Source: Telmatactis stephensoni
Taxonomy: Eukaryota > Cnidaria > Anthozoa > Actiniaria > Isophelliidae
Assembly: GCA_029948255.1 (NCBI GenBank)
Contig: JALIZF010001727.1
Location: forward strand, 186,001 to 250,000
Length of the DNA: 64,000 bases
Reading direction: 5' to 3'
Position numbers and translations under genes: made by a program. The notes under the pieces are model-generated. The model was not told the DNA's origin and ran no database searches. It saw only the letters and a list, made by a program, of their open reading frames with translations. Below are positions 50,481 to 63,011 of this stretch, piece by piece. Positions within the stretch are counted from its first letter, which is position 1. Each line of letters begins with the position of its first letter.

Positions 50481-50797
50481 CTGGAAATCACAAAGAATAA
50501 AAGATCAACAACGGTCAATTCACTAATAGAGTAAAAAAAATCTAAATAATGAAACACATGAACCTAAAATTAACCCATGAATTGTGTTATAAGCTACTGT
50601 AGCTTATTTGCTTGTATTGTTGCAATCACAAATACACGTGTAGTCCTCTAAATTTCACATTCAGCTTGTGCGATAAATCCCATAAATAGAGAGAGCCGTT
50701 CGAGGAGAGGTAAAATGACAATAGCAACTCAGAACAACTGCAAACCCTTCAAAATTCTAAATCCCGAACACATTCAATTCCTTATCAATTTGTTTAC

Positions 50798-50975
50798 CTG
50801 ACGGAATGTTGATATCGCTGCGCGAGGACAAATGTAAATTGGTCGGTTCGACCGCCACGTTTCTCTAAGTGTTTGGTCGGTTAAGGCCCTTTGTCTGCCC
50901 CCGTCCATTTTGTCAAGCAACAGTCTGTTGTCATCACCGGCTCTTGGGCACATGAACACAAATTGCTGTTGCAAC
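50798..50975 (-). CDS. Host gene exon 2 (copy 1)
   Basis: 178-bp exon, acceptor TTTTACTCTTAG, donor CCGTCAG/GTAAACA. Reads QQFVFMCPRAGDDNRLLLDK and WRSNRPIYICPRAAISTFRQ. It continues exon 1 into a ubiquitin-like-looking unit resembling the N-terminal part of G2E3-like proteins of fish and cnidarians (inference). Copy 2 at about 54102-54279. Confidence 0.5.
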
Positions 50976-51295
50976 CTAAGAGTAAAAGAAAAAGATGACA
51001 CGAACTTGCTGAATTTCCTGGTCGTCAAACTTTGTAAATAAAGAAATGGGGAAATAAAGAATATTTGATATTTGAGTCTCTTTTTACGAAACGCAACACT
51101 ACATAAAAAAACCGAAACAATTATGCATCAAATGATATGTTGAAGTGAGTAAAATCAACAAAAAAGTTGATCTCCAGTTTCGCTTGTCACTCAAAATTCT
51201 CAACACACTTTGTTGGAAACGCTGTATTTTTGAAACAAACTCTGGACCCTCACTATGTTCCAATGATCATTATTTTTACTGACTGGTCGCTCTTA

Positions 51296-51622
51296 CCTTT
51301 GTTCCATGTGCCCAAAAGCCTGGAAGGTCGTGAGGATTTGTGATCTCAGTTCCTCGAGCGACATACCGACATTAAAGCCGATACGACGTTCGGTGTTCTG
51401 AGATCTGATGGCATGTCGGATCCTTCCCCTTGGTACCTTGTAACAAGTAGGGGAAGGAATCACGACGACGAGGCGCGAAAATCGGTCGTTCGCGTTATTC
51501 CTTCTCGGCTGTCGATCAGGGGCAGGTCTCTGTTGGGCAAGATTGCCCGGTTGTACTGGATTGTGCTGGATCAGCTGAGTTAACATTTCTTGGAAAGCTT
51601 GAAGAAGTTCCCTATTTTCCAT
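51296..51622 (-). CDS. Host gene exon 1 (copy 1)
   Basis: Starts with ATG at 51622 (MENRELLQAFQEMLTQLIQH) and ends at donor AAAG/GTAAGAGCG. Helical start, Q/R-rich linker (RPAPDRQPRRNN), then RLVVVIPSPTCYKVPRGRIR and MSLEELRSQILTTFQAFG. The upstream 400 bp is non-coding and GC-mixed, a plausible promoter. The function of the full protein is not known; the 3' end looks FAF/UBX-like. Confidence 0.6.
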
Positions 51623-54599
51623 GATGAAGGCACGTCGTCTACACTCAGTCAGTGTTCACGAAGAAGTGAGCTAGAAACGCGGCAAACGCCAGTAACTGTG
51701 GTACTCTCAGCCAATCAAAACATCAGAAAACCTGATACACGTGGCATGTTCCGAAACCAAGCGTGTCAGCGCGAAGGCCCTTAACGAAAACAATAGGATC
51801 TGGAAAATTGCCTTTGGAAAACAATAGTCTTTACAAATCCGCGCTGAAAACACTGAATCCTATTGTAATAGTCAGAAGAGGCCGCTAAAGCCCAATGAAA
51901 ATAGCTGTTATCTTTGCACCAAAAATCAAACACTTCAATACTCTCGAATTAATCGATATGAAACTCAATAATAATTGTCTTCTTCGCCAACTCGTTGATG
52001 AGCTGCCGGATGTTGCATACTCAACATGATTTGTATTGTCCAAATCACTCTTACATGCAAAAAGCTATAGAACACGCTAATTGTGCATTATCGAAGGTTT
52101 TGGTTTCATCCATCTTCTCACACTCGTGAAAATACTTTGCCGCTGATACCATTCTTGCAGTTTAACGTATTCTTTTAGCTGATAACCGAGGTTCAATTAA
52201 TAATGGTAATTGAACTGAGTGGAGTGCAACCGCCGAAACCTGAGCCCAAGAAAACCGCTGTACAATGACCCAACTTTTCTGAAAAATTATTCGTTCCCCC
52301 TTCGTTATTGTAAATGTCATTCCTAACTAAGAACTAACTGACATTAGATTAGCATTTGGTTTTATGAATCTCTGATTCTTTTTCCCCACACATTTGATAT
52401 CTCGAAAATTAAAAGTAAGTTTTAAATAGTTCTTACCATCTGGCTGCTCAGGCGGGTTCAGCCAGTCATCATCATCGCCTAGAACTAAAGAAATAAATGA
52501 GTGAATATAAAATAGAGACATCAAGTTTTCAAGAAACGATTCGACTGACAAAAGATAATAACAGTTATGAAAGTTGAAAGGAAAAGAGAGAGGCCGAGAG
52601 AGAAGAAATACAAAAATTAAAAAGCTAACTTATTACCAGCCTCATCCGGCTCCTGCTCCTGTACTGAGTCCTCAACTGCTAAAGCATGAAAGAAATAATT
52701 TCAGCAAAATGTGGCTAAACTAGAGTTCAAGCCCACGAGAACATTCTGTTTACAAATTTTGTGGGTTGAATTACAGTAAAACAACTGATAGCGGACAAAT
52801 GAGATGTGAAGCGTACTTCGACTGCCCCTTCATTAAACTGAGAAATTTCAATTTTCAGTTAAATAGCGTCTTATGACTGGCAGTTTAGGCCTGTGGATCA
52901 ACTGAGTTACCAGTGGTTTGCTTGTGTCAAGGAATTCATTATGAAAAATACGTTTCCAACTCAACCATGAACTCTTCATTGTTATAAAAAAAACTAGTCT
53001 AGAGTTTTTTTTGGGCGTGTGATCACTGAAAAAGTATTACTCGTTTTGTCCGGTTCTGGTCATGTTCATATAAGCTATTAAAGCAAAAGCCGGCCGGAAA
53101 GAAAGAATACAGTGGACTCGTCAAAAATTAAAATTTTTAAATTATTGGACGATGTATCGTTTGTCGAAACCAAATATTCAATTTCATTTTAGGGAAAAAT
53201 CCAGGTAGTCTGAAATGGCCTCTTCAGCATTCATGTTGAAGGGCTAGAGTGCAGTGCAAATATCCTCATCAAAACCGGAAATTCTATGAACAATGCCATG
53301 GCAGCTTTTACCAAAACTTGAATGACTAATCCCGAAAAAGAGCAAACGAACAAGCTGACACAATGAGGAATTAACGGTAATAACACAAGTTTTGTTAATA
53401 CGTGAAATGGAAAATCTCAGTGGCATCAATCTGTAGTCGATCTCTTTCGCAGTCATTTTTAGCTTCGTCACGCTACGCGAATCCGATCCACTAACGCCAT
53501 ATTAGTGGATCGGATTCGCGTAGAGTGACGAAACTAAAAACGGCTGCGAAAGAGATCGACAATAACTGAAGCCGCCGGTGTTTGATTCAAATAGCTTTAA
53601 GCATGATTTATAAGTTTGATGCAACCATCATGAGCATGAACCTGAACGTACGAAAAAAACTTACCATTCGAACTCCCACCCGTATCACTTGGTGGACTTG
53701 GTGGGTGGGCAGCGTTGATTCTGGCTCTCATTAGCTGCCCTCATTCGGCCACCCGGTCGGTGGCACCACCTTCTGTTGGCTGGAAATCACAAAGAATAAA
53801 AGATCAACAACGGTCAATTCACTAATAGAGTAAAAAAAATCTAAATAATGAAACACATGAACCTAAAATTAACCCATGAATTGTGTTATAAGCTACTGTA
53901 GCTTATTTGCTTGTATTGTTGCAATCACAAATACACGTGTAGTCCTCTAAATTTCACATTCAGCTTGTGCGATAAATCCCATAAATAGAGAGAGCCGTTC
54001 GAGGAGAGGTAAAATGACAATAGCAACTCTTTAAATAACAACTGCAAACCTTTCAAAATTCTAAATCCCGAACACATTCAATTCCTTATCAATTTATTTA
54101 CCTGACGGAATGTTGATATCGCTGCGCGAGGACAAATGTAAATTGGTCGGTTCGACCGCCACGTTTCTCTAAGTGTTTGGTCAGTTAAGGCCCTTTGTCT
54201 GCCCCCGTCCATTTCGTCAAGCAACAGTCTGTTGTCATCACCGGCTCTTGGGCACATGAACACAAATTGCTGTTGCAACCTAAGAGTAAAAGAAAAAGAT
54301 GACACGAACTTGCTGAATTTCCTGGTCGTCAAACTTTGTAAATAAAGAAATGGGGAAATAAAGAATATTTGATATTTGAGTCTCTTTTTACGAAACGCAA
54401 CACTACATAAAAAAACCGAAACAATTATGCATCAAATGATATGTTGAAGTGAGTAAAATCAACAAAAAAGTTGATCTCCAGTTTCGCTTGTCACTCAAAA
54501 TTCTCAACACACTTTGTTGGAAACGCTGTATTTTTGAAACAAACTCTGGACCCTCACTATGTTCCAATGATCATTATTTTTACTGACTGGTCGCTCTTA

Positions 54600-54926
54600 C
54601 CTTTGTTCCATGTGCCCAAAAGCCTGGAAGGTCGTGAGGATTTGTGATCTCAGTTCCTCGAGCGACATACCGACATTAAAGCCGATACGACGTTCGGTGT
54701 TCTGAGATCTGATGGCATGTCGGATCCTTCCCCTTGGTACCTTGTAACAAGTAGGGGAAGGAATCACGACGACGAGGCGCGAAAATCGGTCGTTCGCGTT
54801 ATTCCTTCTCGGCTGTCGATCAGGGGCAGGTCTCTGTTGGGCAAGATTGCCCGGTTGTACTGGATTGTGCTGGATCAGCTGAGTTAACATTTCTTGGAAA
54901 GCTTGAAGAAGTTCCCTATTTTCCAT
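54600..54926 (-). CDS. Host gene exon 1 (copy 2)
   Basis: Same as 51296-51622 with the same start codon, splice donor and protein text. Being upstream in gene sense it offers a second transcription start. Its downstream exons 2-5 are also duplicated, so transcripts from here could contain repeated exons or skip to copy 1 exon 2. Confidence 0.55.
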
Positions 54927-55530
54927 GATGAAGGCACGTCGTCTACACTCAGTCAGTGTTCACGAAGAAGTGAGCTAGAAACGCGGCAAACGCCAGTAAC
55001 TGTGGTACTCTCAGCCAATCAAAACATCAGAAAACCTGATACACGTGGCATGTTCCGAAACCAAGCGTGTCAGCGCGAAGGCCCTTAACGAAAACAATAG
55101 GATCTGGAAAATTGCCTTTGGAAAACAATAGTCTTTACAAATCCGCGCTGAAAACACTGAATCCTATTGTAATAGTCAGAAGAGGCCGCTAAAGCCCAAT
55201 GAAAATAGCTGTTATCTTTGCACCAAAAATCAAACACTTCAATACTCTCGAATTAATCGATATGAAACTCAATAATAATTGTCTTCTTCGCCAACTCGTT
55301 GATGAGCTGCCGGATGTTGCATACTCAACATGATTTGTATTGTCCAAATCACTCTTACATGCAAAAAGCTATAGAACACGCTAATTGTGCATTATCGAAG
55401 GTTTTGGTTTCATCCATCTTCTCACACTCGTGAAAATACTTTGCCGCTGATACCATTCTTGCAGTTTAACGTATTCTTTTAGCTGATAACCGAGCTTCAA
55501 TTAATAATGGTAAATGAAATGAGTGGATTA

Positions 55531-56631
55531 CAATATGGTCTGAAATCAAACGAGTGATTACAAAATATTGTTAATCACATAGTTTGATTTCAGACCAAAA
55601 TTTTACGACACGAAGATCAATTACCACTTAATTATATCCATTTTGAAATCTACAGTAATAGTACTTGCAATACATAGTGAGTGATAACTTGATAATGAAA
55701 TGACAGGTATATTTATTAGATGGTTTTCAAGTGTTTGTACATCATTATAAAAGAATTCGTTGGTATAACCGGAAGTGAAGCTACACAAATATTTATAACC
55801 TTGCTCACGTGACCATCACATTAACTACGTCACGTCAGCGTCACGTCAAAATTACTGTCTTTACCGAATGCATGCTGCTCACGATAGCTAGTCCATAGTT
55901 ATAATATCAGTCTAAAAATGATTTTGCAGTTGAGTGGGCCTTCAGAGTCGATGATAAATGCTCGTCTCATCTTCTTCATTGGTTCTTTCTGCTGTTTGTT
56001 GGCGAAGAAGTTTATTGTGCAACAGGTTGGCCGGCGGCTCACTTTGGCGCCATTCCTTGATCACCGAAACACAAAATTTTGTTGTCAGAATTGGAAAGGA
56101 TACTAAACCAGCATTGAAGCTTGGATGATACCTACTTGGATAATATTTCTCTTTGTTGGAATATATGGAATTCATCTTAGTCATGAACTAGCATAAAACG
56201 TGCTTTAATTGAGAAATGTAATTTTGACAAGAAACGTCTTTTTGCATGTATCTTCAAGGTCAGCTCTTTGGCCGTCCTCAAGCATGCTGAAATATGGTCT
56301 TAATTAATTTTACTACACAATATTTTCCTCATTCTGTTTGGAGAACGAATTATCTGAAGTGATTTACAAGAAAATGGATAAAAATGAAATTTTACAGTCT
56401 TTTGTCGAGATTTGTGGGCGCCATGTGTCAGTCAACGATGTTGTTGATGTCGATTTCAAGATGACAGGATTCTTGTCTTGTTGTTGTAAATAGCAAGGAA
56501 CTGTTTAGTTCAACAGCTTGTATTTTTGTTGGTAGCCTCAAATTTACGTTGTGAGATATCCTGGCTTGTGTCACTGGAAAGCAAACCATTTGTTTTTGAA
56601 AAGCAGCAACTTCAATGGACTCGATACTTGG
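55531..56631. other. Intergenic, with an old gene fragment near its right end
   Basis: No clear gene to 56400. At 56428-56634 (minus) an open frame (EVAAFQKQMVCFPVTQARIS; TKIQAVELNSSLLFTTTRQE) is cut by the left end of the CACTA-like element. The same strand is open at 61440-61548 on the other side (ENLQFSVDDKILLKAIPITV). These look like parts of one gene or pseudogene interrupted by the insertion; the family is not recognised. Confidence 0.4.
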
Positions 56632-58001
56632 CACAGGGCGAAAATATTGATTTACGTTTACGTAAATTCGACGGAAATATAATGGAAAGTTAAGAATACG
56701 TCAAGCGTATACGTTGGTTTACGTTTCCTGAAACAAGGATTTCCGTCATGTTTCCGATTAAGCGTATACGTCGTAAACGAACTCAAAAACCGGACTCTGT
56801 TTCCGTCACATTTACGTCGACGTATTCTTGTGTTTACGCTAACAGAAATGTCTATTTACGACGTGTTTCTTCGCGTGCGTATCCACTAAAAAACTGAAAT
56901 TCGTGTTTCCGATCAAAACAATTCCTTTTTTTTGCTCTTTCAAATTGTCATTGATAGTCGTTACGTCATAATGTGCATTATATTCCCTTTAATGATTTTG
57001 AAATCAGTTTTAATCAGTTGAAAAGTAAGAAATAAGAATTGAGAAAATACATCTCCAGCATTATGCAAAGTAATTGTATGGGATCATCGTTTATTCAATT
57101 AAATCCTCTTCATATGATGTGCATAAGAAATATGTTTACAAATTTCATTCATTTATTCAATTGATACACGTACATTATATTCACTACGTTTTAATAAACT
57201 TTTCTTTTATTCGTTAAAGAGTAAGCAAACAAGCAATTTTCAAAGAAAACAAAAGAGCGCGCTAGCCTTCGACTTCTACGTAACTTTCTTTGTTTGACAT
57301 GCATTGTTGTACATAGTCAGTGAAAAATATTGTTATTGCTTTCTCCTTGTCACCTTCGATCGGACAGTTCTGCATTTTCAATGGCCTTTCGTCTTTTTTT
57401 CTAATTTCTCTTTAAGAAAAAAGAAAATACTATGGTTAATCGACAACTTATTGTTTATAATAATTAAATTCGAAAAGACGTTTGCGGTTGGTTTTCTTTT
57501 GGTGAGATCAGATGTTCTCTCAAGCTCGCCAAAATGACGTGCGTGACCACTTATGAATGTAATCAAGTGGCAAATAGCGTTATTTTAGCAAACGTCTTTC
57601 AAACTCAGAAAGAAGCAACAAGTTTCATTTTTTTCTCAGTTACACAAATAGACTAAATGAGAGTATTTACGTAACTATAAGCATCTTTAGTGGGTCGTAG
57701 TTCAGGTTTTCAAAGATGGGAGAAGGGGGCGTGGGGGGGGAGGTTGTCAACTGGAGAAACACTGGAAGACCCATATCAGATATCATTCTAAACCGATAAA
57801 GCAAAAGCATTACAGAGAGAGAAAACTCACTTGTCTCTTTAAAGCTCAGTGTTATTATTCAGAGCTAAAGGATGACATTTCAATATAGCCTTTCCCACAT
57901 TATAAATTTCTACTACATCATCCTTCTTCATTTACTGTTTCACTTTTTCATTCATATGATTTACCCAGCGAAGAGCTGAGACTAGAGATATTCGCACTTA
58001 C

Positions 58002-58278
58002 TCTTTGATCATGAATCGTTGACTTTGCAAATTGATCTTCTTTCTGTTTTGAGATTTCCAGTACTTTCGCGCTGAACCTAAAGAAAATTATAAAAACATA
58101 TTGGAAATCAAAAACACCCAATTGCAAGTTATAAAAACGTGTGCAGTGTATGAAGGATATCACAAATTGACTGATTATTCTTTTAGAACGGACTTCTCCC
58201 GTGCCTTCTATCCAAAGCTTGCATGCTTTTACCTCTCCTGATCTCCAGAGACTTTTTTTGTTGTGCTCTAAGTCATAG
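58002..58278 (-). CDS. Two candidate exons inside the CACTA-like element
   Basis: 58233-58278 (acceptor ATTTTAG after CATAG; donor GTAAAAGC) reads YDLEHNKKSLWRSGE. 58002-58077 (acceptor CCTTTAG-like CTTTAG; donor GTAAGTGCG) reads FSAKVLEISKQKEDQFAKST then IHDQR. Good splice sites but very short. They may be captured host exons or chance. Confidence 0.3.
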
Positions 58279-58458
58279 CTAAAATATAATTGCCTACATA
58301 TAAATACCGAGAACAAATGTGAAAGCAAAATAGCTTATCCTTTTGATAACTCTTTATTTGAACTTTTGAATGGCCTATTCTGCTCTTCCGTCCAAATAAT
58401 ATCAAATTTTCATATTTTTTAATTTGAATCCGTCCGTTACTAAAGAAAGAAAAAGAAG

Positions 58459-59410
58459 TTTTGCTTAAATGCTATTCATCCACTCAAAGATGGCTAAACC
58501 GCACCAACTAGCTACCCGCTCAAAGACGGATGGCCCGTTGAAAGCAAAACTGTTCTTCAACCAAATCAATTATTTTTTTGAATGTGCTTTAAGAAGAAAA
58601 AAGAAGCTCACATTTTGCTTAAATGCTATTCATCCACTCAAAGATGGCTAAACCGCACCAACTAGCTACCCGCTCAAAGACGGATGGCCCGTTGAAAGCA
58701 AAACTGTTCTTCCACCTAATAAATGAAATCTTTGAAATTGTACTAGAAGAAAAAAGAAGCTCAGATTTTGCTTAAATGCTATTCATCCACTCAAAGATGG
58801 CTAAACCGCACCAACTAGCTACCCGCTCAAAGACGGATGGCCCGTTGAAAGCAAAACTGTTCTTCAACCTAAACAATTATTTTTTTGAATGTGCTTTAAG
58901 AAGAAAAAGAAGTCCAAATTTTGCTTAAATGCTATTCATCCACTCAAAGATGGCTAAACCGCACCAACTAGCTACCCGCTCAAAGACGGATGGCCCGTTG
59001 AAAGCAAAACTGTTCTTCCACCTAATAAATGAAATCTTTGAAATTGTACTAGAAGAAAAAAGAAGCTCAGATTTTGCTTAAATGCTATTCATCCACTCAA
59101 AGATGGCTAAACCGCACCAACTAGCTACCCGCTCAACGACGGATGGCCCGTTGAAAGCAAAACTGTTCTTCCACCTAATAAATGAAATCTTTGAAATTGT
59201 ACTAGAAGAAAAAAGAAGCTCAGATTTTGCTTAAATGCTATTCATCCACTCAAAGATGGCTAAACCGCACCAACTAGCTACCCGCTCAACGACGGATGGC
59301 CCGTTGAAAGCAAAACTGTTCTTCAACCTAATAAATTATTTTTTGATTTGTTCTAAAGAAGAAAAAGAAGTTCATTTGGTAAGTCCATTTTTGCTTAAAT
59401 ACTACTCATC
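58459..59410. repeat. 153-bp tandem repeat, six full copies plus diverged ends
   Basis: Copies begin TTTTGCTTAAATGCTATTCA at 58459, 58613, 58766, 58919, 59072 and 59225, with a diverged copy at 59388 and a remnant near 59556. The first 95 bp (including GATGGCTAAACCGCACC) are nearly invariant. The spacer has two types, one with ATTTTTTTGAATGTGC and one with GAAATCTTTGAAATTGT, alternating A-B-A-B-B, a higher-order pattern. The open frame across each unit is broken by stops. Confidence 0.9.
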
Positions 59411-61409
59411 CACTCAAAGATGGCTAAACATCGAAAGCTAAACTTTAGCCCAGTCAAATTAGAACTGCAAAATGAGGTCGTCTTTGACTTAATTTTTGTT
59501 TTGTTCTTTCATTTCTTATATAACTGAGGCGAAGTGGAGATACAGTTTATACTACATGGTATTCACCCGCTCAAAGACAGTTAAACCGCATGGACTAGCC
59601 TCCCGCTGGCTCGAAGACGGATGGTCTATCGAAAGATAAGCTGTAGCCCAGTCAAATTAAAAATTTGCAAATCGAGCCAGTTTCATCCACAACTTAATTC
59701 ATTTTTTGTCTTCTTTTTTAAACGAAGCTTAGATATAGTATAGTATACTGAATATAAAGTGACTGGAAGTCTGAATACTCCCTTATACTCCCCTCCAAGT
59801 TGTTATTGGACTTGACTAGGTAGTAAATTCGTCAGTTTAGGATAATATTTACTTGTGGCTTTGATGAATAACATCCTAAAACAATAATGTTCATAGATAG
59901 TTAGTAATTCTGATGGTCATTCTTAGAACTTTGACTTAGTTTTGTAACACAAATCAATAATATAAACCGGAAGTTTGAGAAATCGATTTGACGAATGCGT
60001 GACATGCATATTGACTTTCGTGCACACTGCAATAGGATCTGGACAAGAGAGCATATTTATGCTCTCTTGGTCTGGAGTATAAACTCCTATATCGATTTTA
60101 AACAAGAAAAAGCTATAATCTTTTCCGCATTAATTTCTTTTTGAGTTTTTTTCCTTTTTTGTAGTTGTTTTGCCATTTATTGTAGATTCATCATAGCTGT
60201 CATGTCGTCACACAACATCTTACTTTCCAGCTTACAAAGGTCACAGAATAAAATATTGTCTTTTCTTTGAAATCCCATCAGCATTTTTATTTCATCAGAT
60301 CAAGTTGGGTAATGATGAAATTTTTAAAGTTAATCTTTTTAGAATGAGTACTATCTACAATACATGGATATTAAATTATTTTGTGCTAGAATCCCGGCAT
60401 TAATATTACAATATTTCACAACTGGCAGTCATGATGTTGACTTATTTTTTACAGCCACTTATCTTTCAAAAATAGGCATAAAGAACTGATAAATGTACTT
60501 AAGGTTACTTACCTGACTAGAAATAGATCGCTTTCAGTCTTTTCTTTGTGAGAATTTCGAATTATTACGAGTTTTTAACGCAGCCATTGTTGAGCGGGAA
60601 AGCTAGTTCGTCCATAAGACATTAACTGCCAGAATTCTCCTCTCTCAGTACACTTAGACAGTAGGGACTTCCATGTTCAGTTGTCGATTATCCCAGGCAT
60701 GTATAAGGAATGTTATGTCAGTCTTGTATACACAGAACACTTCATAATTTGTAAAGAAAGAGAGAGCTGTCTCTCTGCTAACTTCACGACGAATAACCGT
60801 CTCTGAATTCCCGCTCTTTTTTCTTGACGTCACTGATCACGAGGTGAGGGTGATGAAATAATGTCAGCTCTCGCATAACAGCGGACAAAGACAAGTTCAT
60901 ATTCGACTGAAAGGTCACGATAACTCGCAGAATTTAATTTTTTCGACGTCTACTGATATCGCAACAAAAATAATAGGGCATTTTAGTAAATGAATTCAAT
61001 TCCGTTTGATTTTTGCTTGCTTCTAAGTATCACGTATCAGGAAAACTTACTTGACGTCCTCGTCCCGATTGAGTGTCAAGTACGATGCCTTGATTCGATG
61101 AAAGTCTGAAATATTCGACAAAGAACCAAGTTACCAGCTTTGAATAAAAATTCTCGTCGAGGGAAACAGAAATTGCGTACAAAAAATAAATGTGTAGGTC
61201 TTACGTTTCCGCCGAAGTAAACCACTAAAGGAAATGCACATACTCGGCGTATCAGTCAGGTTTTGCCGTAAATGTACGACGGAAATGCAGGGAACGATGT
61301 TTTTTATACATCAGCCATTTCCGGTCGGCTGAAACTTAGCGGAAATTTAGTAGTTTTCGTTTCCGACAAAGTTTCCGATATCGGAAATGTTCCTTTTCGC
61401 CCTGTGTGG

Positions 61410-62844
61410 ATTGTTGATATGTTTGTACATAGCTTGACATTTCCAATGTCGAATGATTAGAAGGACAATGATTCTCAACAGTTATTGGTATAGCTTTGAG
61501 GAGAATTTTGTCGTCAACTGAAAACTGTAAGTTTTCAATTTTGTCCATTTTCTTGTAAAAGTTGTGCCTTTCACCTGTCTTTCCCCAGAAAATCCCCTCA
61601 ATTTTTTTGTCATACTTTTAATTGGCTTTATTTTTTTCTGTGTTCTGATTGGTCAGAATGTATGTTACCTGCTATCTCATTGGTTGTTCAAATTGGTGCG
61701 ATTAATGGCTCAAATTGATGCGATTTAGAGCAAAAAAGATGCGATTCGTGAATAAATCGCACACTTTTTAACCAATCAGATTGCAGGATTTGTTAGTGAT
61801 TTCAAAATGGATATAATTAATCAATCAATCAGTCAATCAATTTATTTTAGCACTATAGGCCTTGACGGGAATCTCAGTTGAATCTGGAATCTTTAGTCAG
61901 TGTAGACCAGTGTTCTGGCTCAGACTGTATTTCGTATTCAGTGTACTGCATTTTAGTGTGGTTTCAATTTTGATAAAAGTTAAAATTTGATAAACGCCGG
62001 AAGTGAAATGACGTTATTTCGTCAGAGCTCGCGATTCACACCGTCCCTTAACAAAGACTGGTTGTCACCTATTGTTTTCTCAGGACCTTTCATTGTTCCA
62101 TTTTTTGCAAGCCCTGATCTCTTCACGGGTGAAACGAGCCGGCAAAACAGTCCATTGAAAGTTTAAAATGTGATCATCATTAAAATTTGTAGCAACACTT
62201 TTCATGTTTGAAATTCAGATATAGCATCAACAGTTGACAGCTTTTACAAAATTCACATACATTATCGGCTTAGCACATATTTGAAAAACATAAGGATATA
62301 ACTCAAAATGAATGAAAATGAAATGAAAACAAAAAATGGATATAATTGAATGAACGTTGCAAAACCTTTACAATGAAATCCCATTTCCATTCGTTGTTCT
62401 GTTTCCCATTCCAAGTGGCCAAATTCCAGTCCCACTGCACAAAATCCCATTTCACTCCGTTCTGAGACTCTCTCTGTAGCTTTATTGTGTAGCTGGCGGT
62501 TAACAACAGGAAGTCAGTGATATCGGTAGGTGCTGAAAACAGAAGAGAAACTTAGCTCAACTTCCCCATCGAAAGACTTTGCTCAAGTTTGCTTCCAATA
62601 CCCCGTGGAATGTTGTACTGCATGTGAGTAGCTGATATCAAATTGTTTAACGTATGAGCCATTTACAATATCTTTTTGTAGTCTTCAGTTCATATTACTG
62701 CAACGGCGAAACGGCGACTTTGAACTTTGATATTACAGGTTGGAAGTGTCACCTCCTTCATTCATGAAAGTTCCGGCCTTCACGTCAGGTTGAAACCAAT
62801 GACCTGAAGTCTCAGTTCAATTCTGTGGCGATCGTTGCTTTACA
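61410..62844. other. Intergenic DNA, nothing certain
   Basis: AT-rich sequence with inverted CCAATCAGA/TCTGATTGG type boxes near 61640-61785 and a TGCGATT-rich imperfect repeat. No gene recognised apart from the interrupted minus-strand frame at 61440-61548. Confidence 0.4.
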
Positions 62845-63011
62845 ATGGATTTCAGGGATGTGATGGTGTTTCTTGGTCGATCCAACCTTGAAGTAATTGA
62901 ATGTCTTCAAAATGACGGCCTTTTAGCACAACGAAAACTTTGCAAAAACCATGATGTGCCCGTAGCCATGAACGTCAAGGAGCATCGGCAAAGAAACGAT
63001 GGATATGTTTG
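62845..63011 (+). CDS. First exon of a transposase-derived zinc-ribbon protein (tentative)
   Basis: ATG at 62845; the donor TTTG/GTAAGTAA ends the exon. The protein starts MDFRDVMVFLGRSNLEVIEC and continues LLAQRKLCKNHDVPVAMNV, ending RNDGYVW. The layout (LLAQRxxC-x-x-x...M-x...DGYxW) resembles the N terminus of ISXO2/Merlin-type transposase-like proteins common in cnidarians, but the second metal-binding Cys is replaced by His here. Later exons would lie beyond the window. Confidence 0.4.

Larger units (their letters stand above)
48928..55530. repeat. 3.3 kb tandem duplication of the host gene 5' end
   Basis: The unit 48928-52226 repeats at 52227 to about 55530, offset 3299 bp at first and 3303-3304 bp after a small insertion near 54030. 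Only scattered substitutions and one small indel are visible. Each unit contains the same five exons, the same hairpin and the same upstream region. Adjacent head-to-tail copies without transposon ends suggest unequal crossing over or replication-based duplication, and recent. Confidence 0.9.
56632..61406. mobile_element. 4.8 kb CACTA-like non-autonomous element
   Basis: Ends are inverted CACAGGGCGAAAA (56632-56644 and 61394-61406), flanked by TGG on both sides (56629-56631, 61407-61409), a 3-bp target duplication. The subterminal 150-300 bp carry many TTTACG, CGTATACG and GGAAAT short repeats in both directions. The CAC start, 3-bp duplication and subterminal repeats fit CACTA/EnSpm. No transposase is visible. 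It contains a 153-bp satellite and two exon-like pieces. Confidence 0.7.

Noticed and set aside
57304..57566. Overlapping plus and minus frames of 62-77 aa
   Set aside because: AT-rich, both strands open, no signature; inside the CACTA-like element subterminal region.
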